Both the position numbers and the translations under genes were made by a program. The notes below the pieces were generated by a model that was not told where the DNA came from, ran no database searches, and saw only the letters and a list, made by a program, of their open reading frames with translations. From Pisolithus tinctorius (taxonomy: Eukaryota; Basidiomycota; Agaricomycetes; Boletales; Pisolithaceae), in contig JANFAH010000003.1 in assembly GCA_024663395.1 (NCBI GenBank), positions 1,798,001-1,862,000 of the forward strand: a stretch of 64,000 nucleotides of DNA, written 5' to 3'. Shown here in pieces: positions 13,934 to 25,673 of the stretch (position 1 is the first letter of the stretch; each line of letters starts with the position of its first letter).

Positions 13934-14626
13934 TACTACATTCCCTCTGCACCCCCAGTATGCAAGGACCAGTGGTGTTGCCTTATTTAATTGTGATCAT
14001 GTCTTTGATATCATACGAAATGTTGTAGGCTGATTGGCCCTTGTCGACTGATTTTTGTGACCCACAAACACCTTGTGAAGCGGAGTTAGTGGAAGGCTGT
14101 GAGGAAAATAGACTGGTTTATGTAAAGCAAGAACGTCATTCACACTTCATCGTAGGGTGGTCTCGTTGCGTGAGGGTAGAAGTGCACAATGCTTGAAGAG
14201 TGTTCGGATAACTATACTTCACACTGCGTCTATTTACTTGGGTAACATGGAAAGAGGCCTGATCCAGAATGCAATAGGGTGCCCCGGTTGCAAATGGCAT
14301 CGTCAGTGAATACACTAACGAAAACAAATAATTTACTTCCATCCATTAATCCTACTCAGACTTTATGGATATAATAAGGATAATATGTAGCTCCAGCAGC
14401 CCCAGACTTGAAGCTTGAAAGCTTGATCGGCGGGTGATGGCGTGTCAGTTGGCCATATTTGGCAACCACCGAGAATCAAAAATAGGTGAACTCGTACTAC
14501 ATTATCTTCTTTACAACCCCTGGTATACTTTTCATACCTCAACAACTTCACGGAAATCACCCGAAGGTCTCGAGTCTACAGATCCGCAGAGTCCACGTCC
14601 AGTCTGACTCCATATCTAGACCCCGC
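13934..14626. other. Intergenic, 693 bases upstream of the SLC33A-like transporter
   Basis: This is the 3' flank of the SET/NAP gene and the probable promoter of the transporter. An AT-rich patch (ATGGATATAATAAGGATAAT, 14364-14383) lies about 245 bases before the transporter ATG. I see no convincing coding exon, repeat or RNA gene in it. Confidence 0.4.
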
Positions 14627-17074
14627 ATGTCAAGCCCCCGGAAACAGACGACCGCGAAACATACACCTCAATTGCGCCATAGGACTAGCAACGTCGCCCC
14701 GGACGTGATGGATCCACACATGTCTCGTCATAAAAGTGCTGTCGCATCTTCCCTGGATGATATAATAATTTCTCCTCGCGTTCCCTCTACAGTGCGACCC
14801 GCTCGAGGGTCTCCAGACGTGGTCGAAGGCGATGAGGTGGAACTGAGTCTTCTAGATGGAGATGAGAGGCTGAGGGCCGAAGAAGGCTTTGCCGACGACG
14901 AGCTGGCGACAATGAAGTCCAAAACAATTTCTGCAAAGGACAGGCGAGCCATGGTCTTGCTCATTATACTTTGTTGGTGTGCTTGCACTTCAACTCACTG
15001 GCACCTATTGACGTGTCGACTCCAAAGATTTAATTCAGGGTGTTCCAGTACGCAGCGTCCATATTTTTGGGTATGAATGAGAAATTCTGATGTTTGTCTA
15101 CAGTTGGGCCTCGCGCTTGGTAGGACTCGTCTCTGCCAAAAAAATATCTCACTTAATGTGACACAGGCTCAATTCCATTCATTTTAAGGGACCATCTGTC
15201 TTACTCCCAGCTAGGAGTATTCGCTCTTTCCAACTATCCATATTCACTCAAGCTTCTATGGTCCCCTCTTGTCGACTCGATTTTTATCCCTTCGATTGGC
15301 CGTAGAAAGTCATGGATTATTCCCATGCAGCTCATCATTGGTTCTATGATGCTATACATCGCTGCAAATGCTGAGAGGCTATTCGAACATGTAGGTTGGC
15401 ATAGATCGTCCCATTAAGAGTACGAACAATTCGTAGCCTGCAGATAATATCTACGAGCTCACGTTCGTGTTTACGTCCCTCGTCTTCTTTTCCGCCACCC
15501 AAGGTACGCGTCTTCATGAGTTTAGGAAGCTCGCACTTACAGGCTCCTTTCAATAGATATTGCGGTTGACGGTACGTGGAGAAACTCTCCCTCGACATGA
15601 TGTATCTTAGGTGGCTCAGGTTGGGCTTTGACATTACTCTCCAAGGAGAACTTGTCATTCGCATCAACCTGCCAGACGATTGGATTAAATACGGGATTTT
15701 TTGCTTCCTTCACGGTGTTCCTTGCGTTAAATAGTGAAGTGTTCTCGTAAGTCGCGAATTATCGTTTACTTGCCGGACGTTGACCAGGGACTCAGCCAGA
15801 AATGGGGGATACCGCGTTTGACCTTGACTGGATACCTTCAATCATGTAGCATTCTTTGCTTTGCGGTGACAATATGGCTTGTTTTCTTCGAGAAAGAGGT
15901 GTGGAAGGGTGTATGTTATTTGCTTGGTTATGCTGACCGTGATGCAGGGTCGAGAATCTCTCGATAAGTCTGAGATGACTGTAACGACAGTCTACAAGAC
16001 TATCTGGGACATATGCAAGCTGAAACGTTGGTACCATGGATGTCTATTCCATAACTATTACTCACCCTGGTTGTAAAGACGTCCGCTCCCTCATTATCAT
16101 GCATTGCTTCGCAAAGGTCGGGTTCCAGGCTAATGAAGCCGTCACCAGCTTGAAGATGATTGAGAAAGGGCTTGGGCGCGAAGACCTTGCGATTGTCGTT
16201 CTGATTGATTTCCCCTTCCAGATTATCGGCGGTTGGCTGGCAGCAAAGTGGGCAAGTGGAAGTCAACCACTACGTCCATGGATATGGGCGTTTGGGCCGA
16301 GATTGGCTTTCGCCCTTCTGTCGACTCTTATCGTTTATTGGTTTCCAACACCACCCCTGTCTTACAGCTTCCTGGTATTCTTGGTAATTCATACTGTGCT
16401 GCAGGGGTTTGCATCGTATGTGGTTCGCTGATGTTCGCCGATGGTGAAGTTAACACATCGTAGCACAATTCAGTTTGTTGGTATATCAGCATTCCACACT
16501 AGAATCTCCGATCCCTTGATCGGGGGAACCTACATGACGGTCAGTTCTGTGGATCAACGGGGCTGACCGGATGTTAACGAAACCGTTCCTTTATAGCTTC
16601 TCAATACATTTACCAATCTCGGAGGCACTTGGCCCAAGTATTTCGTTCTGAAGGGTGAGCTAGTACAGATGTCATTTTGGTGAGATGAAACAACGAGCCA
16701 CGTCACAGGGGTGGACTTTTTCAGTGTGGCACACTGTACTGTCAAGGACACAGACACAGAGCTCGTTGTCAAAGGTAAGAACATCATCAACACGTGCGTT
16801 CGAGACACTTACCGGAGGTTCAGCGGCGGAATGTGTGTCTGAACTCGGAAAAGAACAGTGCTCGAACATTGGTGGCGAGTGTGTAACTGAACAAGATGGC
16901 TACTATTATGTATCGGTGATATGTGTCACCTTTGGGGTAATCTTCCTTGTTAGTTACATCATTCCGACTGCACGCAGACTCCAAGGTGCGTTCCTTACTG
17001 ACTGCAGTCGTCTTGTCGGTCACGATTTTTCCGCAGCCCTGCCGACTCGCCGGTGGCGAGTGGGGTCCGAGTGA
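14627..17074 (+). CDS. Acetyl-CoA transporter, SLC33A1/AT-1 family (MFS fold)
   Basis: This polytopic membrane protein resembles human SLC33A1, which imports acetyl-CoA into the ER lumen. After the start MSSPRKQTTAKH at 14627 there is a roughly 110-residue cytosolic, acidic and Ser-rich region. Family blocks then follow in order: LIQGVPLGLALGSIPF, ALSNYPYSLKLLWSPLVDS, GRRKSWIIPMQL, FFSATQDIAVDGWALTLL, TCQTIGLNTGFFASF, FAKVGFQANEAVTSLKMIEKG, DFPFQIIGGWLAAKW, SAFHTRISDPLIGGTYMTLLNT and NLGGTWPKYFVL. The luminal Cys-containing loop (CVSELGKEQCSNIGG) and a final transmembrane segment (ICVTFGVIFLVSYI) precede the stop at 17074. Around ten short introns interrupt it. Family assignment is strong; substrate is inferred from the family. 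Confidence 0.9.
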
Positions 17075-17313
17075 GGGTTAGATAGAAACAATTCATAGAG
17101 TCATCTGGGTGGAAAACAATTCTGTAGCATGATGTACTTGTTCAGGAGCGATCCCTGAGTTGCCTGCCCTAAATCTATTTAGCGTCTAATCACTTCGGGA
17201 TACACAAGTCTACGCTATTTTCCACAAGAAAGTTGCAATTCACCGACTTCAACGGGAGCCGCGATTTATCATTCCAAAACACTTTTCTTTAGCCAACCTA
17301 CATACCGAAAAAA

Positions 17314-20300
17314 ATGACTACCACCATGCATTTTGGCCCCGAGTGGATGCGCTCAAAGCCCCAGACTCCAGCTCGCCAACAACCTCCGCCATCGCCTCAG
17401 CCGCAACAAACCGTACCAGCTACACACCAATCTACTGTATCAACTTATTCTTCTCTCGTCACCTCAGCAGTGCAGGAGCAGGAGAAACACGATGAATCCC
17501 GTCCGTTCAGATACACTAAGGAAGAGATGCTCAGGATTTACAAAGAGGGTGGAGGGAAGGGCGGTTTGGGACTCGAAGTAGAGCGATGGGAGGGGATAGT
17601 ACATGAAGCTGGCAGCGAACCTGCAAGTCTGCGCGAAATGGACGAGGCTGAGAAGAAGGTCAGATGAAAACCTGTAAATTATATCATGCACTTTTCACTC
17701 ACACGAACATGTAGCTGTTTGCGGGGCCACTAAATTCTGAAATTCGTCGGCGTCAACCAAGTGATTTAGTAAACACTTTGTCTTCGACATCCGATAGACC
17801 CAGAGTGAACCACGTAGGTGGCGGGGGTGGTCCGGTGCGCGACCGCTTTGGCCCGATGATGGGCAGAAGAAGGGAAAGCGCAGGTGTGAACTCTAGCTGG
17901 TTTTCGCTCTCTTGTTAGTCTGACACCCATTTGTTTGTTAATCAAGATCAAGCTGCATTGATGCCTCGAAAATTGTCACTGTCCAACACGCAGGGTAGTT
18001 CATTGGCCTCCCCTCGTGAGGCCCTTTCTTCCCCGCGCAATAGAATGGGTACCTTTGGTTCTGGTTTTGACGGCGTTCTTAATAACGGGGACTCTTGGTC
18101 GAGGAGACGTCCTTCTGCGAGTCTTGTTGGAACAGCCGGTACTCCAGCACGACCGGAGGGCAAAGATGTGGAGTCGAGGCATTCACACATCAAAGAAGAG
18201 GAGGTTCATGTTCCCTTGGACGTTGATGAAGATGACTCACCGGGAACAAACCAACAACTCCCGTCAGCCAGTCCAGATCGGTCTCGGGCGGTGTCTGCGG
18301 ATGACAGTCAGCCATCCACATCTATTGGCAGTTCTGTTGTCCAGGGTATTGCTGATATGAACTTGGGAGAACCAAACAATTTGGATATGAGCCTGCAAAT
18401 CACAACGGCTACTAGCGCTCCGGTAACCGGTCCCCCGCCTGGTTTGCCAGATTCCGCAAGCGTCGAATGGTCTTACTTGGACCCTCAGGGTCAAGTGCAA
18501 GGTCTGTCTGACCCTTGGGGAGTGTTCGATGCTCTTACCCTCATCTTGTAGGTCCGTTCCGCGCTGATGTTATGCAGAAGTGGTTTGATGAAGGTTACTT
18601 TACCCCCGAATTACTCATGAAACGCACACATTTGGACGTCGAATGGATTCCCGTTGCAACTCTTGAGCGACGCTCTAACGGAGGAAAAGTCTTTCTTTCG
18701 CAGCCGCTCTCAGTTCCTGGTCCACCGGGATTGACTCTCCGCACGGAGTCACCTCACGGCTACTCTCCCGCCCATGAACATAGCACCTTTGATGGTCACC
18801 AACCTGTACCACAACGGGCAGTACGAAGCGCGACCTTGGATCCATCATACCTCAGTAATGTCTCTCCTTCAGACTCTCCGTCCTCATCCTTGGGAGCTGC
18901 CACATTCGGTGACGGCTCGCCGGACCCAACAGTATTTGGCAGTAGAAGCGGAGGTAGCGCATACTCCGGTGATATTAGCTATGGAGGCCGTGGACTTGCA
19001 CCACGGGTGCAACCTCAAGATCCAGTTGCAGATCCCAGAGTACCGTTCAATAACAGGGCACCTGGCAGGGCTACTTCGCTTGATACATTTGGCAGTTACA
19101 ACGAAGGAACACCGTGGTCGACAGGCCTCAGCCCATTGAACCAGGGCTTCAGCACGAATGAACGACATCCTTTCTCCGATGGCTATAGCAGCATAACCTC
19201 GAATATGATAGGTCCCAATATTCCCGTGACCCAAGTCCACGGATTCAACCAGGAGCCGTTCAACGATGCACCGTACAACGACATGGGCGGCCTCGGTGGT
19301 CACCAACATCCTCCATTAGCAAAACAGGTTATTGAGGCCAATGGAATAGCGTTTAGTAATGGCATGATTAATGGTCTCGGCGAATCGCACTACAATTCTC
19401 CGACTCGGTCTCAGTACTCCCAGCCGTCTGCCTCGTTCCCACCCTCTGCACAACATCAGACTGTGTCACCCTTTGGGGAGGCGTTGACGCAGCCCTCAGT
19501 ATCCCCTCACGTATCTCACCCCCCGACCTCTGCCGTACAAGCTAATAGTGGTACATCTCCCTGGCCTGACCCATCTCCTGTCTGCCGTACGAGAACAGTT
19601 GATACCTCTGCTACCTCATCGCCTGCTGTGACGTCGGCTCAAGCTCAGCAAGGATTTAACTGGGCACGACCGATTCAGCCTCCTCAGGCCGTACCTCAAT
19701 TGAACGATCCATCTCCTTGGCTGACGGCGTCTTTGGGGGGTACCGATGACAGATGGAAAGAGATCCCTGATGGGCAAGGCGCAGAGGATGTTTTCGTTGC
19801 CGGTTCTCCTGTCGATGGGGGAATCCCTACTCTTTCCATCCCGCAGACACCGGCGGATGAGCTTCCAGTAGCGTCCGCAGTTCCAATACCAGCGTCTCAA
19901 CCAGTCCCCCCCAGTAGCGAGCCCCAAGTGACAAGCAAACCTAGTCGTAAGTCAACAGCACATGATGCTCATGCATCAGTTACTGTTACTGTACCAAAGG
20001 GTACACCGGCAAGCGTTGTCAAGGGCCCATCTCCTGTTCCTATAATCTCCCCGCCTGCACCAAAATCTGTGTGGTCCAGTGTGGACGAGGAGAGGAAGGC
20101 GAAACCTGCTGCGACAATGAGTTTGCGCGAGATTCAGGAGGCAGAGGCGAAGATGGCAGAGGCACGTAAGGCTTCTGAGAAGGAGCGGGAACGTACCCGC
20201 AGTAACATTACAACTTCTCTCGTTGCTTCCGGTTCCGAAGACGCCCAGCCGTTTACTGCATCCTGGGGATTGCTGACATCCCAAGCGGGAGGAAGAAATA

Positions 20301-21216
20301 TCGCAGCACCGAAGGAGCCCCCAACGCCTGTTACCCCGAGCGCACCTGTTTGGACGACTGCTGCACCAACCGCTACCGCGAAGAAGTCGATGAAGGAGAT
20401 CCAAGAGGAAGAGGAGAGGAGGAAGAAGGTAGTAGTGAGAGAGAGCGTGGCGTCCGCCGCTGCCCGCCGGCCTTACGCTGAGACTACCTTCAAGGTTGGT
20501 GTTAATTCGTCTTGTCAGTTTCTCTGTTGCTGACACAGTACTACACTAGACTGCCCCTAGTGTACAAAATACTGGCAGCGGTGCATGGACAACTATTGGG
20601 GCAAACGGTAAACCAGCCACGCCTGTGGTTGTTCCCCCGCGACCCGCGGCGACTACGCCTGGCTCAGCAGTTGCTGTAGGATCTCCGGCTACAGTACCTC
20701 GACAACACGGTGCTGCTACGCGTCCGGGAACGTCGGCGGCTACGCTGGCACCTACTAAACCCGCTGCAACACCACGTGCGGAGGATTCTCCTGTTACTCC
20801 GTCGCATGACTTCTTGAAATGGCTGAGTGATTCATTGAAGGGCTTAAATAACTCTGTCAATTGTGAGTAATGTTGTCGGCACGATTCTAGCTAACTCGTC
20901 TCTGAACCCCCTTGCAGTGGAAGAGATCACTTCGATGCTTTTCTCGTTCCCGCTTGACCCGGACCCGTCAACGATCGAGATTATTTCTGACCTTATCTAT
21001 GCCAACAGTACGACGCTTAACGGTCGCAGGTTTGCTTCGGAGTACGTAAACAAGCGCAAGGCCGATGCTGCGGCGAGGCGAAATGCTGCCGGCGTAGGTG
21101 GTAGCAGTGGCAAGCCTATTTCAATCGCAGACGTTGTGAAGACCCAGCCAAAGACCGTCCAGCAGGAGTGGGGTTTCAAGGTAGTCAACAAGAAAAAGAA
21201 GGGGGGCAGGTCGTAA
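17314..21216 (+). CDS. Large GYF-domain protein (Smy2/GIGYF-like)
   Basis: Translation starts MTTTMHFGPEWM at 17314 and spans about six exons, giving roughly 1,150-1,200 residues. Most of it is low-complexity Ser/Pro/Gln sequence. The one clear domain is a GYF domain near residues 345-400. Its motif W-x-Y-x-D-P-x-G runs on to QGPFRADVMQKWFDEGYF, and an intron (donor after QVQG, 18501-18551) splits it exactly before PF. GYF domains bind proline-rich peptides. A charged coiled-coil stretch (MSLREIQEAEAKMAEARKAS) and KKSMKEIQEEEERRKKV resemble GIGYF/Smy2 C-terminal regions. A small helical C-terminal piece (EEITSMLFSFPLDPDPSTIE) with a KKKKGG end closes the protein. The likely role is mRNA or translational repression or ER-Golgi trafficking, inferred from the family. 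Confidence 0.87.
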
Positions 21217-21660
21217 GCAGGCCGTGATGTGTCGGCCAGAGTCACATAGGCAACCCCAGCGATATATTACTCGGGTAACCAATGCATCGTTCCCTTCGTT
21301 GTGCTGTATCCTGTGTGATACCCCTCGAACACTTAATAATACCTTACCATGCATCATATCTACGCAAGATTAAGTGGTGCCTCCCTCAAGCCCACTGCTA
21401 CGTACACATTCCCACTGTAACCATACCGTGGTTTCTGCAACACTGCGAACATCGACATGACATTTGGAGCCCATGAAGTGGCTCATTTGTGCATATTATT
21501 CAATCCTCGACTGACCTCGACTGAGACAGAGCTGGAGGATACACCACCGCGACAAAATTGAGGGTGACTATAGATAAATATCATCTACTAATAATGTGTA
21601 TTTGACAGACAACTCGAAGATCACTTGGGAGTGAGGTACATATGTGACGTGGGAACAGCG
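21217..21660. other. Intergenic between convergent GYF and BAG genes
   Basis: These 444 bases hold the two 3' flanks. An AT-rich stretch (ATAAATATCATCTACTAATAA, around 21571-21592) could carry 3'-end signals. No exon, repeat or RNA gene is evident. Confidence 0.4.
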
Positions 21661-23343
21661 CTATGCTTCTACATCAACCCAGGCATCCTCGTCCTGTTCG
21701 TGCTCGTTGTCGGGCATTTCGACAAGTAGGGCGTCCTCTTCCACGTCTGAACTAGTCGATGCTGAGGACGCGGTCGTCGGCGATGGCGGTGACGATGACA
21801 ATGATTGACTGAGCAAAAATGCATCAGCTTCAGTGTCCTCGATCGGATGTGATTCCGACGACCTTCCAACCTCCACGGAAGGACTCGTCGGCATAAATCG
21901 CAATGAAGAAGTGATGCCGACTTCATCTGGGGTGCATGCTGCGTCAACCTGACCGTTGATCGTCACCGGGGCTGCGACAGTCTCTACTTCCGGCGATACT
22001 GGCTCCATCATTGTATCTGTCTCGTGTGCGGAAGTAGAATGGGTTGGAATCGTTGCCGGTTCAACCATGTCCGTGTCCGGTGCGTCTCCTATATCCAGCT
22101 CATCGTGCCTCTCTGTCAGTGGCTCGCCCTTCTCCATTTCGTCGTCGCGCTGTTCTTCTTTCGCCTCGTCAGTATCGCCAGCAACTGCTGACTCTGACTC
22201 TGTCGGGCTACTTGTCATCTCGTCGTTCATCTTCAGACTTCCGCCGTCAATAACTTCGTCACCCTCCTCGCCCTCTCGCTCTTCCAATGACGCTACATCA
22301 TTCGCAGCTTTGCTTATTTTCCAAGTGGCGACCTCTTTCTTCCTCTCAATTTCTTCTTCCAACCTTTCTAACGCCTTCTCCACTCTGTTGACAATCGCCC
22401 TCCTAGCTTCCCTCACCCTCGCCGAACCATACGATGCAACAGTGTCCAGCTCCGACAACAGCTCTTGCAATGCATGATCGTAGTATCGCACAGGCGCATT
22501 CCGTGAGGTGTAGGCAAGCTTCAGCTCCGGTAACGAGGAAGGTTCGAAGTCGAGTTCGTCGGGGAACACAAACTCATTCTCGAGCTTCTCGAAGGATGTT
22601 TCGATCTCTGCGATTCTGGATATCGATTTTTGAAGAGCGCGCGGATCTGTGGCGCGTTCAACCTCGGAATCTGTTCCAAATTCACTGGCAGACTTCAGTT
22701 CGTTTGCAGGAGAGGGTGCGTTTACGCCGACTTGTTTCGATTTCCCTTTCGTTTCGAGATCTTTGTTAGGGGTCGACATTGGACACGAAGTGGACGTTCG
22801 GGGGTTGGGATTGGTTGTAGTGAATCGATAGCGATGAGACTGCGAAGGCTTATGTTCCTGTTTCATTAGTTCGGATGATACACATTAGCAGCCGGTACTC
22901 GAGGCGCTTACCAGTGTCTCCTTCATGCTGAATCCGTCCTCCCTTTCCCTTACGTGGAGCTCTGCCAAATTCTGAGCGTAGGGGCAGTTGCCCTGTCCAA
23001 AGTATGGGTTGCCGCAATTGTGGTCAATAGGTCCCCAATTAAAATAGGTAGGGGCGTGCCAGGGGTATCCCTGTCCCGTGGCGGTGGATGAAAGTGGGGA
23101 TTCGTACGTGTCATCGAGTTCTAGCGCTCCAGGCATTTGTATGGGCAGAGCATCGAGAAATGCTTGTCTCTGAAGCAGTTGGCGGTACTCCTGTTGTCTC
23201 CGGGCACGTGCCTCCTTTGCGCGTCTCGCTTCCTCTGCCTGGGCAAGTGCTGCACCGAGGTAGTGGTCGCGGGACAAGGAGGCGGTGTATGGCGTGTAAT
23301 ACTCGTAGCGGGGCCGGGGGTCTATCACGAACATCATCGTCAA
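21661..23343 (-). CDS. BAG-domain Hsp70 co-chaperone-like protein
   Basis: There are two exons, joined across a 54-base intron (22858-22911), and a predicted 542 residues. The start is ambiguous between three methionines in the first four codons (23343, 23337, 23334); the first is used. Exon 1 encodes FVIDPRPRYEYYTPYTASL, a short Ala/Glu/Arg-rich helix (AEEARRAKEARARRQQEYRQ) and an aromatic Gly/Asn/Cys segment. Exon 2 encodes a predicted three-helix BAG domain around residues 218-315 (ALQKSISRIAEIETSFEKLE, then YYDHALQELLSELDTVAS and VNRVEKALERLEEEIERKK). BAG domains bind the Hsp70 ATPase domain and promote nucleotide exchange. The long C-terminal tail is acidic and Ser/Thr-rich with no recognisable fold. 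Confidence 0.82.
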
Positions 23344-23551
23344 GCTGTGGGTTGGGTTGTGTGCTTATTCCCTGTCCTCCCCTTCCCCCCTCTTTTATAT
23401 CAGCTATAGGGGGAAGTTCGACGCGTCACCTGCCAATTCCAGAAACATCCCGAATGTCCATATATGGATGTGGTACGCGCGTCGCCGTGTATAAGCAAGT
23501 GGTTCCATTGGTTTCTAATACAAAATATTACATTCCATGCATCGTATCATT

Positions 23552-25069
23552 TCATGACTGATATTGGTATATCTTTACACTCGAAACTTCCCAATCTGTC
23601 GAGCGCGAAGTTAGCTGAGATGCCAAGGAACCGTAAAATGTACTCACAGGCCTCGGCAAATGACGCGCCATTATTCAGCACAAAGTCAGAACACGATGAG
23701 TATCCAGTCAACTGTGCACAACTCTCCGACTGCCCAGGGACGCCAGTTCCAGACCAGACGGCCCCAGCCCAATCACCGCTGCGGTATTCCACGGTTAGGT
23801 TGGCAATTTTTCGTCAAAAAAGCATGCTACCCACCAAAGTGTCGTATCAAATATCACGCTGTGATTATAGAAATGCGACGCCATGTTGCAATCCGTCGAG
23901 GGCCAGTTGGCCATCGGCGTAGACCAACTTTGAGGTTGCGGGGCGCCAGCAGTGATATCCGAGGGTATCGATCCTCTAGGGAAGAAATAAACCTGTATAC
24001 CAGAATCTTGCCACAGCACTACCGGAGTCCCTCAGTACTTTGCATTGCCAAGCAACAAAATAGAGTCACTTACTTGCGTAAACACCACCCGAGATAGAAT
24101 TAAACCCAGAACCAAATGTATAGTTGTAGTTGGAACGAACGCCACATCCCTCGTTATCAGTTTGATCTGCGGCGCAGTTCGTCCCACCGACCACCGTGCC
24201 AGCTATATTAAGCTGCGTCGTATCAGACGTCGGTAAAGAGCACCCGTCGCTGGTATGAATCGTCGCCTGGTTGTTGGTATAGTTGTTCACACCTTCAATG
24301 ATATCGATTTCGCCACCAGCTGGCCAGTTTGGACCGTTTGTCCAGAAAGCTAGACAATGATATAAAACAGTGCAAGAACGCGCGTTTGTCAGAATAGCCG
24401 TACAGACGACCGTAATGTCAAGGTATGTCGCTCACCAGGCCATGTCGCACATCCCGTTGGCATGTGCACGGCGTCCAATATAACGAGGCCCTCCGTGAAT
24501 ATCAAATTAGTGGTGATACGAACGGAATTCCTGTTCGTCGACACCGTAGGAGTCGTATCGACTCGCATGACGGCGTTACCTGCTGAATTGATTTCGACCA
24601 GCCCTGCGTTCTGTGCGTCACTCTGAGACAGGTACTGTACGGTTCCATCCGTTGGATCCGATTCGGTATAGAAGGACCAGCCATTGAAGAAGGTGGAGCC
24701 ACCGTAAGTCGACACTGGCTTCCAAGGAGATGATGAAGCAGAAGCGGTGGGAGCAGACGTGGATGACCTCGTACTGCTCGGAGAGGCGTGACCATTCGCA
24801 AGGGAGGTGCCCGAACTGGTGGGCAAGGAAGTGCCGTTCCCTGCGTCCGAGGAAGAAACACAGTAGGCCTTTTGTTCTGGGTTAGATTGCGGCTCAGAGA
24901 CAAGGATGCCAGTGAACGCGATGCGGAGATCGCGAGCAAGGCCGGTACTGTGCCTTACGGCGATCTTGTGAGCACGAGAAATGAGGGATGAGCGTGTAGC
25001 GCAGGCAGATCGAGGGGTAAGTGCGAGGGTAGCCGCGATGAGAACGGCAATGCGAGTGAAGAGCTGCAT
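23552..25069 (-). CDS. Secreted glycoside hydrolase family 16 (endo-beta-1,3(4)-glucanase-like)
   Basis: The start at 25069 gives a signal peptide (MQLFTRIAVLIAATLALTPRSACA). A Ser/Thr-rich linker of about 50 residues (SSTRSSTSAPTASASSS) follows. The GH16 domain begins near STFFNGWSFYTESDP and includes NLIFTEGLVILDAVHMPTGC. The catalytic motif ExDxxE is intact as GGEIDIIEGVNN, with FWTNGPNWPAGGE just before it. Further blocks are IHTSDGCSLP, NEGCGVRSNYNY, QVYFFPRGSIP and WPSTDCNMASHFYNH. The last intron joins SFAEA to YWEVSSVKIYQ with the stop at 23552. The enzyme probably acts on cell-wall beta-glucan outside the cell. At least four introns are present. No GPI-anchor tail is seen. Confidence 0.92.
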
Positions 25070-25673
25070 GAAGGCTGCACGGCAGGGGAGAACAGAAAAA
25101 AAAAGAGAAAGAGCAAATCCAAATGCCCTAGGCTCAGCCTGAGGACAGTCGATGGAAGGTTGGGACGAAAAAACGGTATAGATCGACGCTGGGCAGAACA
25201 AAAGGGAAAGACAAAAGCCAGAGCGCCGAACCCTCACAAAGACAGACCAAAGGACGTCCGACGGATGGCCGTGGCCCGGGCTTATCTATTTATTGTCTGC
25301 GTAACATGTACACGTTGCAACGACGTTTGGGGCTGCGGACTACCACGACGAGACCGTGTGGGGACACAGCTCTTTGCAGAAAAAAAGGTGCGGACTTGAC
25401 GGATCAAAGCATATCTCACTGAATATCGAACGTGCAAAACGACATCCATTCTCAGCGTGAACTTGGCATTTACGCAGTCGTCGCGACAAGCAGGGGAGAG
25501 AAAGAGAAAACATATAATTACTGCTAAAGAGGGGAAACCCGCACGCATCGAAGACCGCCCCTTGGTCAAATACAACAAGAATGCACATAAAAATGGAGAC
25601 CACACTTCACGAATGGAACCCTCACAGCGACAGTACCTACCTCAATGTCCATGCACAGCTGCTGCCGTTACCG
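25070..25673. other. Intergenic: GH16 promoter and VAC8 3' flank
   Basis: Read on the minus strand, the 30-40 bases before the GH16 ATG are pyrimidine-rich, with a run of ten T interrupted by CTC (around 25093-25110). This is common in fungal promoters and leaders. An AATAAATAGATAAG stretch lies about 210 bases upstream of the ATG. No coding exon is evident. Confidence 0.4.

Noticed and set aside
13934..14626. Small gene in the 693-base gap
   Set aside because: Only short open frames without conserved motifs, and no exon pair that keeps frame with good splice sites.
19976..20536. 186-codon minus-strand open frame
   Set aside because: Shadow of the low-complexity region of the GYF-domain gene; Arg/Leu/Ser-rich with no features.
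21956..22477. 173-codon plus-strand open frame rich in Ser/Val
   Set aside because: It is antisense to the acidic Ser/Thr/Glu-rich tail of the BAG-domain gene, where codon bias produces long shadow frames.
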